A DNA stretch of 64,000 nucleotides from contig NZ_AP017312.1 in NCBI RefSeq assembly GCF_002355375.1, positions 2,869,001 to 2,933,000 of the forward strand. The letters run 5' to 3'. The position numbers and the translations under genes are program-made. Positions 7,775 through 16,502 of this stretch are shown in pieces; the first letter of the stretch is position 1; each line of letters starts with the position of its first letter. The stretch comes from Aneurinibacillus soli (GTDB lineage: Bacteria; Bacillota; Bacilli; Aneurinibacillales; Aneurinibacillaceae). The notes under the pieces are model-generated. The model was not told the DNA's origin and did not search any database. It was given only the letters and a program-made list of their open reading frames with translations.

Positions 7775-7986
7775 ATGATTAATAAACAATTTCAGCCCCG
7801 CTTATGTTGCTACAGAAGTAGGAGCTTTTTGTATTCCTTTAAAAGTTAGTTATATTAAAAGTTTCTATCGAGGCATCGGCTATACTAATCTCCATTTAGA
7901 AATTCGAAAAAGATTATTTCTCCTTTACATCAGCTCCCTTTGTTTGCTTCAATAAAGTCAGGATCACATGTCGAGGAGAGAAAACT

Positions 7987-8295
7987 ATGACCCTTAATTT
8001 AGATCACTATGTCGGAAAAATAATCCGTGTCCACTATGCTTCACCCAAGGGAGAGCTTCAGCATACCGGCTTTGTACAGTCTTCCAATGAACGAATGGCA
8101 CTATCATTACGAGTAAATGATGAAGTCCTGACGATCCCTTGCTATCGCATCCAATCCATCGAGATTGTAGACGATCTCCCGAATTACTTAACCCAGGAAC
8201 AAATAAACGAATTCCTTAAAGATCATACCGAACTGAATGAAGAGCATACTACCTCTCCATCATCATTCCTACAGCCATCCAACAAGAAAATGTAG
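7987..8295 (+). CDS. Hypothetical protein
   Basis: A 102-residue protein with a beta-rich first half (VGKIIRVHYASPKGELQHTGFVQSS... SLRVNDEVLTIPCYRIQSIEIVDDLP), suggestive of a small SH3/Sm-like barrel, and a Ser/Thr-rich tail. A GAGGAG site is 9 bases upstream of the ATG. The convergent gene at 8303 begins its stop 8 bp away, and its protein is also small and beta-rich. I do not recognise a family. Confidence 0.6.
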   Translation: MTLNLDHYVGKIIRVHYASPKGELQHTGFVQSSNERMALSLRVNDEVLTIPCYRIQSIEIVDDLPNYLTQEQINEFLKDHTELNEEHTTSPSSFLQPSNKKM

Positions 8296-8302
8296 TTAAT
8301 TG

Positions 8303-8503
8303 TTAAAAAATAGTCGTCTTATCTACAAAAACTAAGAGCTGCGGAACAGAGTCAATAACTCGGAGCTGGATGTGGCTCAGTTCGTATTCCTTACCTTCTA
8401 TATTGATACTATCACTTTCTTTTATGGCAGAAACGAACCCTGATACATTGTCTGTATTGATTTCATAAAACAGGATGTTACGTTCAAGAAATTTTATATC
8501 CAT
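8303..8503 (-). CDS. Small hypothetical protein
   Basis: A 66-residue protein, MDIKFLERNILFYEINTD..., with a predicted beta-rich fold. AAAGGAGG stands upstream of the ATG at normal distance. It converges on the gene at 7987-8295. No family recognised. Confidence 0.6.
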   Translation of the reverse strand: MDIKFLERNILFYEINTDNVSGFVSAIKESDSINIEGKEYELSHIQLRVIDSVPQLLVFVDKTTIF

Positions 8504-8924
8504 TACCTCCGCCTCCTTTACCTTTACTATGTAGGAACAGAGGACAAGCTGGGTATATCATTTATCGTCAAATTACGACATGCAGCCTTAAACAAGAATC
8601 TGGACAAGTTTTGCAAAGATATAAACCTCTTGTGAACTAGTGATACCGCTGTACCAGAAATGATAGCTGGTGCTAACTAACATTTGATCCACATCTCCCC
8701 ACTCAAAATAAAAAAGCAACCAGGTTATAGCTGCTTAAAATGTTTTTATACAGTTGTTTAAATTCGACACACACTAGCAAATTATCAGTTTCATGCTGTG
8801 AAAAGTGTCGGACGATTTTTATTTAACAAGGTTCTAATTATTGGTAATGTCATAGACAGCCCCTATGTTTGCCCTGAGTAAATTGCTTCCTTACACATTC
8901 CTCAATTAAGTGCCTATATGGGCA
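8504..8924. other. Intergenic region with one hairpin
   Basis: No supported gene on either strand. It contains a minus-strand terminator hairpin at 8714-8736 (AAGCAGC / GTTGCTT with T run), which probably ends the short RDD gene. Confidence 0.4.
8714..8736 (-). terminator. Terminator downstream of short RDD gene
   Basis: On the minus strand AAGCAGC-TATAACCTG-GTTGCTT followed by TTTTTATTTT. It is ~190 bases after the RDD-remnant stop. Confidence 0.5.
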
Positions 8925-9119
8925 CTATTTTTTTGCATAAATCACACAGGTTCCAGCAATAAAGTCATGAATAGCTCTTTTATCTTGACGCATGCTTATC
9001 ATAAAAGCACTGATAATGGCACCGATGCCGAATGGGATGCTAATAATGATTTTATCCAAAATAGCGGCCCCGAATCTCGTTAGGAATCCAGGTCTCTTTT
9101 CTGTGTTCTTCCATCTCAT
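8925..9119 (-). pseudogene. RDD-family membrane protein with internal deletion
   Basis: A 64-residue product that joins the N-terminal part of an RDD protein (KRPGFLTRFGAAILDKIIISIP) directly to its C-terminal part (FGIGAIISAFMISMRQDKR-AIHDFIAGTCVIYAKK). The full-length paralog at 9789-10202 shows that about 65-70 residues in the middle, including one membrane helix and the loop, are missing while the frame is kept. The start at 9119 has a GGGGGAGAGG site. RDD proteins are small membrane proteins, some linked to ion transport. Whether this mini-version works is unknown. Confidence 0.65.
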
Positions 9120-9363
9120 GTTACCTCTCCCCCTGCAATCTTCATGCAATTATATTGTAACTATTCAGCCTGTGGATAGTTACAATTTTTCCGATTTACT
9201 TTGCATAACTATTTCTTTTTTCACAATTTCACATATTTTTTTGGTATTTATCCCATACTTTTCTATCATTATAAAGGTGCTAGGACAATAGCATCAAGCA
9301 TAGTAAGACAGCTCTTTTATGATCGATTATTAAATCTCAAAAACGAAGTGAGGATGATTAGAC

Positions 9364-9654
9364 ATGAATATTTCAAGCACATCAATTTTATCCAGCACTA
9401 GTTTCACCAATATCAACAATGGACAACAATCACAATCAACAGCTACTACTCAACCTGATGAAAAGCAAGAAGGCACTCAAAAAGCTAAAGGAAATCATCA
9501 ACACCAGCATCATGGTCATCATAGAAATCATGCTAAAAAATCAGATACCCAATCACAATCATATAGTACATATGCAGTAGCACCTAATCAAAGCGTTCAA
9601 ACAAATGAAACATCTGAGACATCTCCACAGCCATCCATTGATATGTCGGTATAG
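9364..9654 (+). CDS. Low-complexity His/Ser/Gln-rich protein
   Basis: A 96-residue hydrophilic protein with no signal peptide or membrane segment. It has a central His-rich stretch (NHQHQHHGHHRNHAKK) between Ser/Thr/Gln-rich flanks. AAGTGAGG lies upstream of the ATG. Composition is like that of some spore-coat or metal-binding proteins, but no family is recognised and function is not assigned. Confidence 0.55.
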   Translation: MNISSTSILSSTSFTNINNGQQSQSTATTQPDEKQEGTQKAKGNHQHQHHGHHRNHAKKSDTQSQSYSTYAVAPNQSVQTNETSETSPQPSIDMSV

Positions 9655-9788
9655 CTTTACTGTTTTTTGTAACTGTTCAGCCTGTTACGACATTGTTTAA
9701 TAAACAGCACAAATAGAGGTAATTCTTTACGGAACTACCTCTGCTTTTATTGTAGAAAAAGGAGAAGTAAGTCTACTCCCGTACAGGC

Positions 9789-10202
9789 CTATTTTTCTGC
9801 ATATACTACACAAGTACCCGCTATAAAATCATGGATGGATCGTGTATCTTCCCGGAAAGCTATCATAAAGGCGCTTACAATAAAACCAATCCCCAGTGTT
9901 AAGAAGTAAACAAGAGCACTGACTATATCACGCATAATCATGTTTCCAATTCCTACATTTTCTCCATTTACCTTTACAATTCGTATTCCTACAATCCTTT
10001 TTCCAACTGTGTATCCATTCCATATAACTGGAAGAGCCAAGGAGTATGTCATCTGGCATACGTCAGACAACCAAGTGTCTTTTGTTTGTCCTGTTATTAC
10101 GTATTCTATAATCAATAATGGAATACCAATAATGATTGCATCCAGAATAAGCGCTCCTATCCTTACCAATAATCCCGCTCGTTTACCTGTGCTGTGCTCC
10201 AT
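9789..10202 (-). CDS. RDD-family membrane protein
   Basis: A 137-residue protein with three predicted membrane segments. The family's R-D-D pattern is visible: KRAGLLVRIGALILDAIIIG at the start and EDTRSIHDFIAGTCVVY at the end, with NGYTVGKRIVGIRIV in the middle. GGGGGAG precedes the ATG. A deleted paralog lies 0.8 kb away on the same strand, so the pair arose by duplication. Function of RDD proteins is mostly unknown; some are Na+/H+ antiporters. Confidence 0.85.
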   Translation of the reverse strand: MEHSTGKRAGLLVRIGALILDAIIIGIPLLIIEYVITGQTKDTWLSDVCQMTYSLALPVIWNGYTVGKRIVGIRIVKVNGENVGIGNMIMRDIVSALVYFLTLGIGFIVSAFMIAFREDTRSIHDFIAGTCVVYAEK

Positions 10203-10306
10203 AACTATCTATCTCCCCCTATTAAAGCCCTTTACTCTATTTTATAGAAGATAATATCATATAATTATAAATTTTTACACAAAAAGGTATTTTTGCGAGG
10301 TTACAT

Positions 10307-10480
10307 ATGGGCACAACAAGAGAATACAGAAACTGTGATAATTGCTGGTGGGCAAAAGACACGAGATGTAAGGGACTGCTTTTTAATTTTCTTCTCGTTC
10401 TACTTCTGCCGTTCCCAGCGCCGCTCCTTTCGCTCCCGGTAAGCTTGAACGCTACCTTCCCAGCCTACGAAACAACATAG
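10307..10480 (+). CDS. Possible small membrane protein
   Basis: A 57-codon frame starting MGTTREYRNCDNCWWAKDTRC with a CxxC motif, then a hydrophobic segment LLFNFLLVLLLPFPAPLLSL. GCGAGG lies 6-8 bases before the ATG. It is short and unlike anything I recognise; it could be chance or a gene fragment. Confidence 0.25.
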   Translation: MGTTREYRNCDNCWWAKDTRCKGLLFNFLLVLLLPFPAPLLSLPVSLNATFPAYETT

Positions 10481-10640
10481 AAATGAGCGCAAAACAAGTA
10501 AAAGGTCTATCTTCGTTTTGGAACTGTGCATTGAACAAGAAAAACTGCATCAATAAAAATATAGACAAATAAATAAAATACCCACTATAATACAAACGAA
10601 TTAAATAATAGTTTGTTTTATATGTATTAGGAGGGATATC

Positions 10641-11328
10641 ACGAATCAGTTTACATGCAAGATAGCAGTCATCACTGGAGCAGCAAGCGGGATCGGCCGC
10701 GCATTGGCAACACGCTGCGCACAGAAAGGAATGAAGGTCGTACTTGCCGATGTGGAAGAAGCAGCGCTAGCAAAAGGCCGAGCAGGAATTGAAAGCAGCT
10801 GGTGCAACCGTCCTCTCCGTCGTGACCGATGTAGCCAAAGAGCGCGACATCCAGGCGCTGGCGCAGAAAACCGATTGCCACATCGTGAACACAGCTTCCC
10901 GAGCAGGCCTTGAATCGGGTCCCGGCACCGGTGTCTACCGTGTAAGCAAGCACGCTCTAGTTAGCCTAACGGAGACCCTCTACCACGAATTGAAGATGGT
11001 CCGAGCTCGCATCGGAGTCTCCGTCCTCTGTCCTGGATCTGTGCGAACACAAATATGCGATGCTGATCGCAATCGACCTTCCGAGTTTAGCAAGCCTGGC
11101 GATATCATGCCGCCCTCACCACAGGAAAGTAAGATCATCGAATTCATCCGGGCGGGTGTCGAGCAAGGAATTTCACCCGAAGAAGTAGCTGAGCTGACCT
11201 TCAGCGCCATTGCGAACAACCAGTTTTACATCATGCCTGATCCCGACTATAAGCAAGCCGTGCAACAACGGATGGACGATATTTTGAACCAGCAAAACCC
11301 GACATTCGTCATCCCTGATTCCTTGTAA
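10641..11328 (+). pseudogene. Short-chain dehydrogenase/reductase, degenerate
   Basis: An SDR oxidoreductase gene with three lesions. (1) The codon spaced correctly after TAGGAGGGAT is ACG rather than ATG (10641). (2) The cofactor-binding part (IAVITGAASGIGRAL, then VVLADVEE) shifts frame near 10780. (3) The residues between the acidic loop (VLSVVTDVAKERDIQALAQ) and the active site are missing, so the NNAG motif is lost. The C-terminal part is well preserved with the catalytic YRVSKHA (Tyr-x3-Lys) and the substrate loop. Upstream, CAAAC...GTTTG forms a possible TetR-like operator. Confidence 0.8.
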
Positions 11329-11431
11329 GGGAACTGACGATTCCCTTGTGCCCATTTTTTATTAGCTCATGTTCCGCTTCCTAGGTATTCACATAGGATG
11401 TAACTGTTCAAATGTGAAGGGAGATGGAAAG

Positions 11432-12025
11432 ATGAGTTCTCAAGAGTATCAGGTACAAGGTGAAAATTATCAGGTTCCACCAATTTCGCCATATGCAACA
11501 CAGGATGAAATGTATCGAATGGTAATGCATCCAATGCAAGGAGTTGTTCCAATGCCTAATTTTCCGGTACAAGGAGCGATGGCTCCAATGCCGAATTATC
11601 CCGTGATGGGTGAAATGGCTCCGATGCCAAATGCTCCTGTGATGGGCGAAACAATGCCAATGCCGAACGCCCCTGTAATGGGCGAAACAGCATCAATGCC
11701 AAATGCCCCTGTGATGAGTGCAATGCATCCTATGTATGGAGGAATGCACCACATGCACCATGTTCATTATGTGTGTAAAGTAAATCCATATCTTTTCAAA
11801 ACGCTGTGTACACTGATCGGACATAAAGTAGTAATCGAAACCGTCCGTGATAAACACGTTGGAAAGCTCATAGATGTGAAGCCAGATCACATCGTACTTG
11901 AGTCTATGCATGCAGTTTTCTTTATTCGGATTCAGGAAATTGTTTCGATTATGCCTATTCCACATTGTCATCATGGTCATCATCACAAGAAGCACCGTGA
12001 CAGCAGAGAAGTTCAAAATGACTAA
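11432..12025 (+). CDS. Repeat-containing spore-coat-like protein with DUF2642 domain
   Basis: A 197-residue protein. Residues ~30-105 are tandem repeats of about 11-15 residues with the pattern PMPNxPVMGExx, rich in Met and Pro; the matching DNA repeats lie at about 11548-11720. The C-terminal part (YLFKTLCTLIGHKVVIETV, then GKLIDVKPDHIVLES and FFIRIQEIVSIMP) matches the DUF2642 fold of Bacillus coat-associated proteins. It ends in a His-rich tail (HCHHGHHHKK). The start at 11432 has GGGAGATGG upstream. A spore-surface location is inference. Confidence 0.8.
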   Translation: MSSQEYQVQGENYQVPPISPYATQDEMYRMVMHPMQGVVPMPNFPVQGAMAPMPNYPVMGEMAPMPNAPVMGETMPMPNAPVMGETASMPNAPVMSAMHPMYGGMHHMHHVHYVCKVNPYLFKTLCTLIGHKVVIETVRDKHVGKLIDVKPDHIVLESMHAVFFIRIQEIVSIMPIPHCHHGHHHKKHRDSREVQND

Positions 12026-12046
12026 ATCAAAATTGAAAAAACAAAC

Positions 12047-12074
12047 AAGCCTCCCACTAATTCCGGGAGGCTTT
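12047..12074 (+). terminator. Rho-independent terminator
   Basis: AAGCCTCCC...GGGAGGCTTTT, 22 bases after the coat-like gene. Near-identical terminators occur at 24170 and 30194. Confidence 0.9.
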
Positions 12075-12169
12075 TGACTGTATCCTCTTTTACCGTATGT
12101 TCAAGTGTCCGTTTTATTGCACAAATCTCCCGCCTAATTGTTGTTCTGCAAGCTGAATAGTCACGATTG

Positions 12170-12385
12170 TTAATCTATCCACCTGATGCTTTCTGTCGGA
12201 CATTCGTCTCTTGCGCTCATTGCTTTGCTCACGAATTCTTTCGGAACTTCAACGAAATCTTTTAGACCTCCCGGCAACTTTACGAATGAATATCCATCAT
12301 CATCCGATTCATAAACACCTGGACAAGTAGAATAGCATGCCTCACAAGCTATACATGTTTCTTGATCAACGTATGTTTTTGCCAT
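12170..12385 (-). CDS. Ferredoxin, single cluster
   Basis: A 71-residue ferredoxin. Cluster ligands are the cysteines in ETCIACEACYSTCPG near the N-terminus and the distant Cys in RDECPTESI near the C-terminus, the arrangement of Bacillus-type monocluster ferredoxins. GGGGGAGATG precedes the ATG. It would carry electrons for redox enzymes such as the KorAB oxidoreductase encoded at 59-61 kb; the pairing is inference. Confidence 0.92.
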   Translation of the reverse strand: MAKTYVDQETCIACEACYSTCPGVYESDDDGYSFVKLPGGLKDFVEVPKEFVSKAMSARDECPTESIRWID

Positions 12386-12567
12386 GGTATCATCTCCCCC
12401 TTTACATTAATAAAAACCTTCAAGAGTCCAATCAAAGACATTCTGCATTTAACAATTTTAGGATCACTCCAAGATTATACAATTTTAAACAAGGATTTCG
12501 AACTACTTTTTCTGAAATTAGCGTAAAATAAAAAACCCCACCGTCCAAATAGCCAGGGCTAGTAACA

Positions 12568-12741
12568 TTACTCTGCTTTTTTAGCATCTACATGTGATTG
12601 ACCAAGGATATAAGCTACCACTACACCAGCAATAGACATAATGGATTCTTCTGGGATATTTAACCCAAGTCTATTATTGGCAATTACAAGACCAGCTGTT
12701 ACAATGGCCATCCAGAACTTACGAGATTTAAGTTTCTCCAT
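12568..12741 (-). CDS. Small holin-like membrane protein
   Basis: A 57-residue protein, MEKLKSRKFWMAIVTAGLVIA, then a short loop, SIMSIAGVVVAYILGQSHVDA and a charged tail. Two membrane helices and this layout occur in small phage-derived holin-like proteins of Bacillales. The start is set at 12741 by AAAGGGGG upstream. No lysis genes are adjacent. Confidence 0.6.
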   Translation of the reverse strand: MEKLKSRKFWMAIVTAGLVIANNRLGLNIPEESIMSIAGVVVAYILGQSHVDAKKAE

Positions 12742-12796
12742 TATTGGTTTCCCCCTTTCTGCCTGATGCTTTTCTGATCTCATCTGCAAGATCAGA

Positions 12797-12895
12797 TCAT
12801 TCTTTTTGATCGGCACGTACTGTATCAGCTGCCGTATGGTATTCATCTAACTTTTGTGGAGATTTGTCCGGCTTTGCATTTTCTTCCTGACACAT
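12797..12895 (-). CDS. Possible 32-residue leader peptide
   Basis: A short frame, MCQEENAKPDKSPQKLDEYHTAADTV..., ends just upstream of the holin-like gene on the same strand. AAAAGGAG is present but only 2 bases before the ATG, which is too close to be good. Low support. Confidence 0.2.
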   Translation of the reverse strand: MCQEENAKPDKSPQKLDEYHTAADTVRADQKE

Positions 12896-12971
12896 AGCTC
12901 CTTTTTATATGGTATGTTCGTTCGTGTTTATCTGCTTGTTCGTTCGCCTTAGTTTTACGTGAAATAGAAAA

Positions 12972-12991
12972 AGGCGCGATTGCTCACGCCT
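12972..12991 (-). terminator. Minus-strand terminator hairpin
   Basis: AGGCG-TGAGCAATCG-CGCCT followed by TTTTTC on the minus strand. A related hairpin with compensating changes occurs at 23729-23747. Confidence 0.55.
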
Positions 12992-13094
12992 ATGCTAATT
13001 AATTGAGATCCACAGTGAATCTGTTTGGTATTTGGTATAAATCTTCCGTTTGTACAAACCTTATTAGTACATCAAATTATGGAGGGATAACAAA

Positions 13095-13262
13095 ATGAAT
13101 GAACACAACCGTAAAAAAGAAGCAACTAACGCAGCGAATACAGACGATTCATTCGATCTTGTAGTTGATGGGTTTGAACGCATGATGACCCCATCAAAAG
13201 AAACCATGAAAAAGATTGAATCTGATCAGGATGATAATATCGATGATGTAACACTTATTTAA
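13095..13262 (+). CDS. Small acidic hypothetical protein
   Basis: A 55-residue hydrophilic protein, MNEHNRKKEATNAANTDDSF..., ending in an acidic stretch (SDQDDNIDDVTLI). A near-ideal GGAGGGAT lies 8 bases before the ATG. The stop is 6 bp from the stop of the convergent YcdB-like gene. No family recognised; size and composition are like many small spore proteins. Confidence 0.5.
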   Translation: MNEHNRKKEATNAANTDDSFDLVVDGFERMMTPSKETMKKIESDQDDNIDDVTLI

Positions 13263-13268
13263 ATATCA

Positions 13269-14966
13269 CTACTCTTCATCATCCCGCTCAATCGGCACCT
13301 GCACGTAGTTACTCGTAAACGCATCAACATAATCATCTATATTTTCAGAAGGCTCCCATGTATACGTCAGAATCGGAGCAGGAGCGAGTTGATCAAAGTA
13401 AGATGGCCATACGTATTCCAGCTTTAGCTTTTTGTTTTGCAAGAAAGATTCAGCGGCTTTTTCTTTTGATATAACCCCTTTTGGCACAGGAAGAGAGAGC
13501 GTCTCTTTGTACGGAGCAAGCGAAAAACTAATGATTTTTCCCGTTGCTGAATCGACAGTCACCATGTGTAACCGTTCCATGACCGGGATGCCTTCATATC
13601 GTTCAAAGAACCAGAAATGGTGATTTTCCTGTTCATTACCTACAAATTTAGGCAACTTCCCCTTATCCACCCAAGCTGGAGGTTGTTCTAGTCCGAATGT
13701 AGCATATTGTACATCCAGTTCTTTGGCTGTAGGCCCGGTATACTTTTCAATGAATGCGAGCGCTGTTGCAAACGCCTCTTCCTTGCTGACTGTTGCTGGA
13801 TGACTATTTTCGCCGCTTATATCAAGGCTTGCAGAGGTAATCCAGCCGCTTGCTTTTTCACCATTTGCGTGAATGCTGATGTCTTTTGCATTAGTCCAGG
13901 AATAATTAAGGTATGGATCCCCTTGTCCGTCTCTAGAAAAAGGTGGATCATCATGTTTTTGCAGTTGTATCTGGCTAAAGTCGAAGTTGAACGCTTTACT
14001 TACTACTTCTGCTGCTTCCTTTTCTGAATGAGCGACTAGTTTATTTCCTTGCGGATGGATCTGCACGACTTTCCACGGGGCAGAGAAGAAAGAATCTTGT
14101 TTAATTTCTTCCCCTGTCATCGTGCTAATGGATTTACCGGTTTGAGCGTCGAAAAATCCGTAATTCAGTAAATCATATCGTAGCGCCAGCTTTGTTTCTT
14201 GTTCTTCTTTCAGGGAACTGTAAGATTTTTCAGGCTGTTTTTCTACGTACTGGAGTGCAAGACTATCTTCGGTAATGAGCTGTTTTTTCATATCCTCAGC
14301 AGAGCGGATATGTGTAGCAGTTGGAATAGCTACATTTTTTAGATTGGGTGGATTGTACCTAAAACTCACAATATGTCCTACACCATCTACTTCCATACGA
14401 AAGAATTCACGGCTAGAAACGGGAATATTGTTGAGCAAAAACGGGAATTCAACTTGACGCTCTGCCCAGGTAGTTGGGTTTTGGTCGCTATCATATATGG
14501 TAGATGAACCGCTTCCATTTGAAGTAGGTTCACCAAATTGTTTTCGCCCTTCAGCGCCCAGCCAACTGATAAGGAATTGCTCTGCTTTCTCTTTCGCTAA
14601 CGTGGTAGACGGTTTTTTCTTGGAGACCCATTCCTTCATTTGAATATCAAACGAACGAAGCTCTCCTGTCTCCATATCGAAAGTCAGATGTCCGCTGGAG
14701 CCAATAGAAGCATCTGTAAGTGAGATGGAAAACGTGTTAGTAATCTTATCCGGTGTACTTGTCTCAATACGCAGTTGTTTAAAGGCTGGTTGTAACGTAA
14801 AGAGCCTGTCCATCGTTTTTTGAATCATCGGGGGAATCGGAGCTACTTCCGGAACCCCAGCTACCTGTTTAACAGTAGCTGACGTGTGTTCTTGTTCCGC
14901 GGCAAGTACCACTCCTGTTGGAAGTAGTGTGGCTGCCAGAAGAAGAGCGGTGAATGAGCGTTTCAT
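13269..14966 (-). CDS. Exported protein with YcdB/YcdC-type repeats
   Basis: A 565-residue protein with a clear signal peptide (MKRSFTALLLAATLLPTGVVLA, cleavage near AAEQE). The mature part has repeated PepSY-like modules, each with the pattern 'VSKEEAxxxAxxFIxxY' followed by beta strands (DVQYATFGLE, YEGIPVMERLHMVTVDSATGKIISF). This matches the YcdB/YcdC repeat family of Bacillus. These are thought to be extracellular regulators or inhibitors; function here is not known. Monocistronic, convergent with the small gene at 13095. Confidence 0.8.
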   Translation of the reverse strand: MKRSFTALLLAATLLPTGVVLAAEQEHTSATVKQVAGVPEVAPIPPMIQKTMDRLFTLQPAFKQLRIETSTPDKITNTFSISLTDASIGSSGHLTFDMETGELRSFDIQMKEWVSKKKPSTTLAKEKAEQFLISWLGAEGRKQFGEPTSNGSGSSTIYDSDQNPTTWAERQVEFPFLLNNIPVSSREFFRMEVDGVGHIVSFRYNPPNLKNVAIPTATHIRSAEDMKKQLITEDSLALQYVEKQPEKSYSSLKEEQETKLALRYDLLNYGFFDAQTGKSISTMTGEEIKQDSFFSAPWKVVQIHPQGNKLVAHSEKEAAEVVSKAFNFDFSQIQLQKHDDPPFSRDGQGDPYLNYSWTNAKDISIHANGEKASGWITSASLDISGENSHPATVSKEEAFATALAFIEKYTGPTAKELDVQYATFGLEQPPAWVDKGKLPKFVGNEQENHHFWFFERYEGIPVMERLHMVTVDSATGKIISFSLAPYKETLSLPVPKGVISKEKAAESFLQNKKLKLEYVWPSYFDQLAPAPILTYTWEPSENIDDYVDAFTSNYVQVPIERDDEE

Positions 14967-15070
14967 TGTATCTCCCCTTTACTATGCAAAAATTACAATA
15001 TATTACCATGATACAGATAAACAAAACAATTTCAACAGTATTTCCCAAATCATATGGTTTTACATAATAA

Positions 15071-15096
15071 AAAGCACTCCCTATTGGGAATGCTTT
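15071..15096 (-). terminator. Terminator overlapping the end of the DUF2164 gene
   Basis: AAAGCATTCCC/GGGAGTGCTTT stem on the minus strand followed by TTTATT. It overlaps the last codons of the gene starting at 15344. Confidence 0.75.
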
Positions 15097-15344
15097 TCCG
15101 AAATGGTTTTTACATGTAAAGCATATATTTCTTCCTCTAGAGAAGTAAATTGTTGTTGAATGACAGTTCTAGCATCACGTAACGCCTGATTATAAATAAT
15201 GGGTGCTGTTTGATTCAATATAAAATCGAGTAGCTGTTCAGCTTCCAGGTTACCTATAGTCTCCTCTCTTTCCTCACTAAAATAAAGTTGGATGTTACTG
15301 ATGATGTCGTCCTTAAGTTCCCTTGGTATTTTCTTAATAAGCAT
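15081..15344 (-). CDS. DUF2164-family protein
   Basis: An 87-residue protein of the DUF2164 family: IPRELKDDIISNIQLYF, then EEREETIGNLEAEQLLDFILN and the conserved PIIYNQALRDA. Length is typical. Function unknown. It lies downstream of a DinB-family gene on the same strand, 38 bp away, and may be co-transcribed with it. Confidence 0.85.
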   Translation of the reverse strand: MLIKKIPRELKDDIISNIQLYFSEEREETIGNLEAEQLLDFILNQTAPIIYNQALRDARTVIQQQFTSLEEEIYALHVKTISEKHSQ

Positions 15345-15382
15345 GACAGAATCCCCAATCTATCGAGAATTTTTAATTTTGC

Positions 15383-15895
15383 TTACGAGCGTCCTTTTTC
15401 GTACAAATAAAAAACATAATCAGTAGAAACACCTGAATGTCCTAACTGCCGCAGCATGTCCGTTACCTGTCCACGATGATATGTTCCGTGATTAACTACG
15501 TGTTGTATTAACTCAGAAAGACGAGTTTCTAAACGACCAAAATGAGGATGCTCAATTGAAAATGCTTCATCTAGATTTTGCTTGTGTTCAAAAAAAGCTT
15601 TGTAGCGTTCGGATAAAGTGAGGAACGCTGTTTCCATTTCATGTACACTTTTCCCCCTCGTGGTCTCTGACAATTGCTGTAATAGCTCGATACTTGTAGA
15701 AAAGCTATCACCAGACATAACACTTAACCACAAAGCATCCATCAGATAGATATGTGTCAATGCTTCCGAAACAGAAGGAAAGACTCCTTGAGCTTCTTTA
15801 TTGTAAATTTCCTGCTGCAGATTCTTTACATGCTCTAAAATTCTTTTGTTTGCCCAGGTATGGTAATCATATAGTTGTACTGCTTGATTATTCAC
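15383..15895 (-). CDS. DinB-family protein
   Basis: A 170-residue four-helix-bundle protein of the DinB/YfiT-like superfamily. The metal-binding histidines are visible: His in LYDYHTWANKRIL, and the pair in VVNHGTYHRGQVTDML. The start codon is GTG at 15895, with AAAAAGGGG upstream. Members are metal-dependent transferases (for example thiol transferases) of often unknown substrate. A second, divergent DinB protein is encoded at 19848. Confidence 0.88.
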   Translation of the reverse strand: MNNQAVQLYDYHTWANKRILEHVKNLQQEIYNKEAQGVFPSVSEALTHIYLMDALWLSVMSGDSFSTSIELLQQLSETTRGKSVHEMETAFLTLSERYKAFFEHKQNLDEAFSIEHPHFGRLETRLSELIQHVVNHGTYHRGQVTDMLRQLGHSGVSTDYVFYLYEKGRS

Positions 15896-16042
15896 TAGAA
15901 CACACCCCTTTTTCTATATTTTACATCATCATCCTTTATTTTTGATTTTAAATTTTCTGTATATGAAAAGACGCCGCTAATTCAGAAAAAACAGGGATCG
16001 TATCGATTCTTTCATCACCGACTTCAATTTCAAATCCCATGT

Positions 16043-16429
16043 TTGATACCTTTTAGCATTACAATCGCACAATTTGCATTTGCATTTATTCTTTTGTGGA
16101 TTTTAACCTTATTAGGATGCTATCGAGCTTTACACCAAAAACGTTTTTTAGGTATGCGTGCTATAACGTTCTTTTCATTTTTAGTTCCCGGTATATTTCT
16201 GGCAAATGGTATAGGTCATCTACTACAATTTATTTTCTTTCAGAGTTATGTCCCGGGTGTTGTTACATCTGTTTTGATTATATATCCGTATTCTTTTTTC
16301 ACTTTAAAGTACTTGTTACGAAACAATTTGTTGACGCTTAAAAGATTTCTTTTGTTTTTATTTTTAGGATTCTTTTTGCAAGCTCCTTTTGCGTTACTAG
16401 CGCTTTTACTTGCAAAGGTCTTACTTTGA
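16043..16429 (+). pseudogene. HXXEE-type membrane protein, N-terminus missing
   Basis: A very hydrophobic 128-residue frame with four membrane segments. NGIGHLLQFIFFQSYVPGVVTS and the following helices look like the C-terminal part of the HXXEE-domain membrane proteins. The N-terminal motif that gives the family its name is absent, the only start is a TTG without a ribosome site, and the upstream DNA belongs to another small frame on the opposite strand (15948-16040). I read this as a truncated gene at a rearrangement junction. Confidence 0.5.
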
Positions 16430-16469
16430 TTTCTTTCATTCATCCGCCTATCTCCGTTCTAAAAGAAAA

Positions 16470-16490
16470 AGCCACTCCATCGGAGCGACT
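16470..16490 (-). terminator. Terminator after small gene
   Basis: AGTCGCTCC-GAT-GGAGTGGCT followed by TTTTTC on the minus strand, 13 bases after the stop of the 16503-16682 gene. Confidence 0.8.
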
Positions 16491-16502
16491 CTTTATCCTT
16501 GC

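Noticed and set aside
10672-10953. Minus-strand frame over the SDR pseudogene
   Set aside because: It is a shadow in a GC-rich coding region; the plus strand shows clear SDR motifs.
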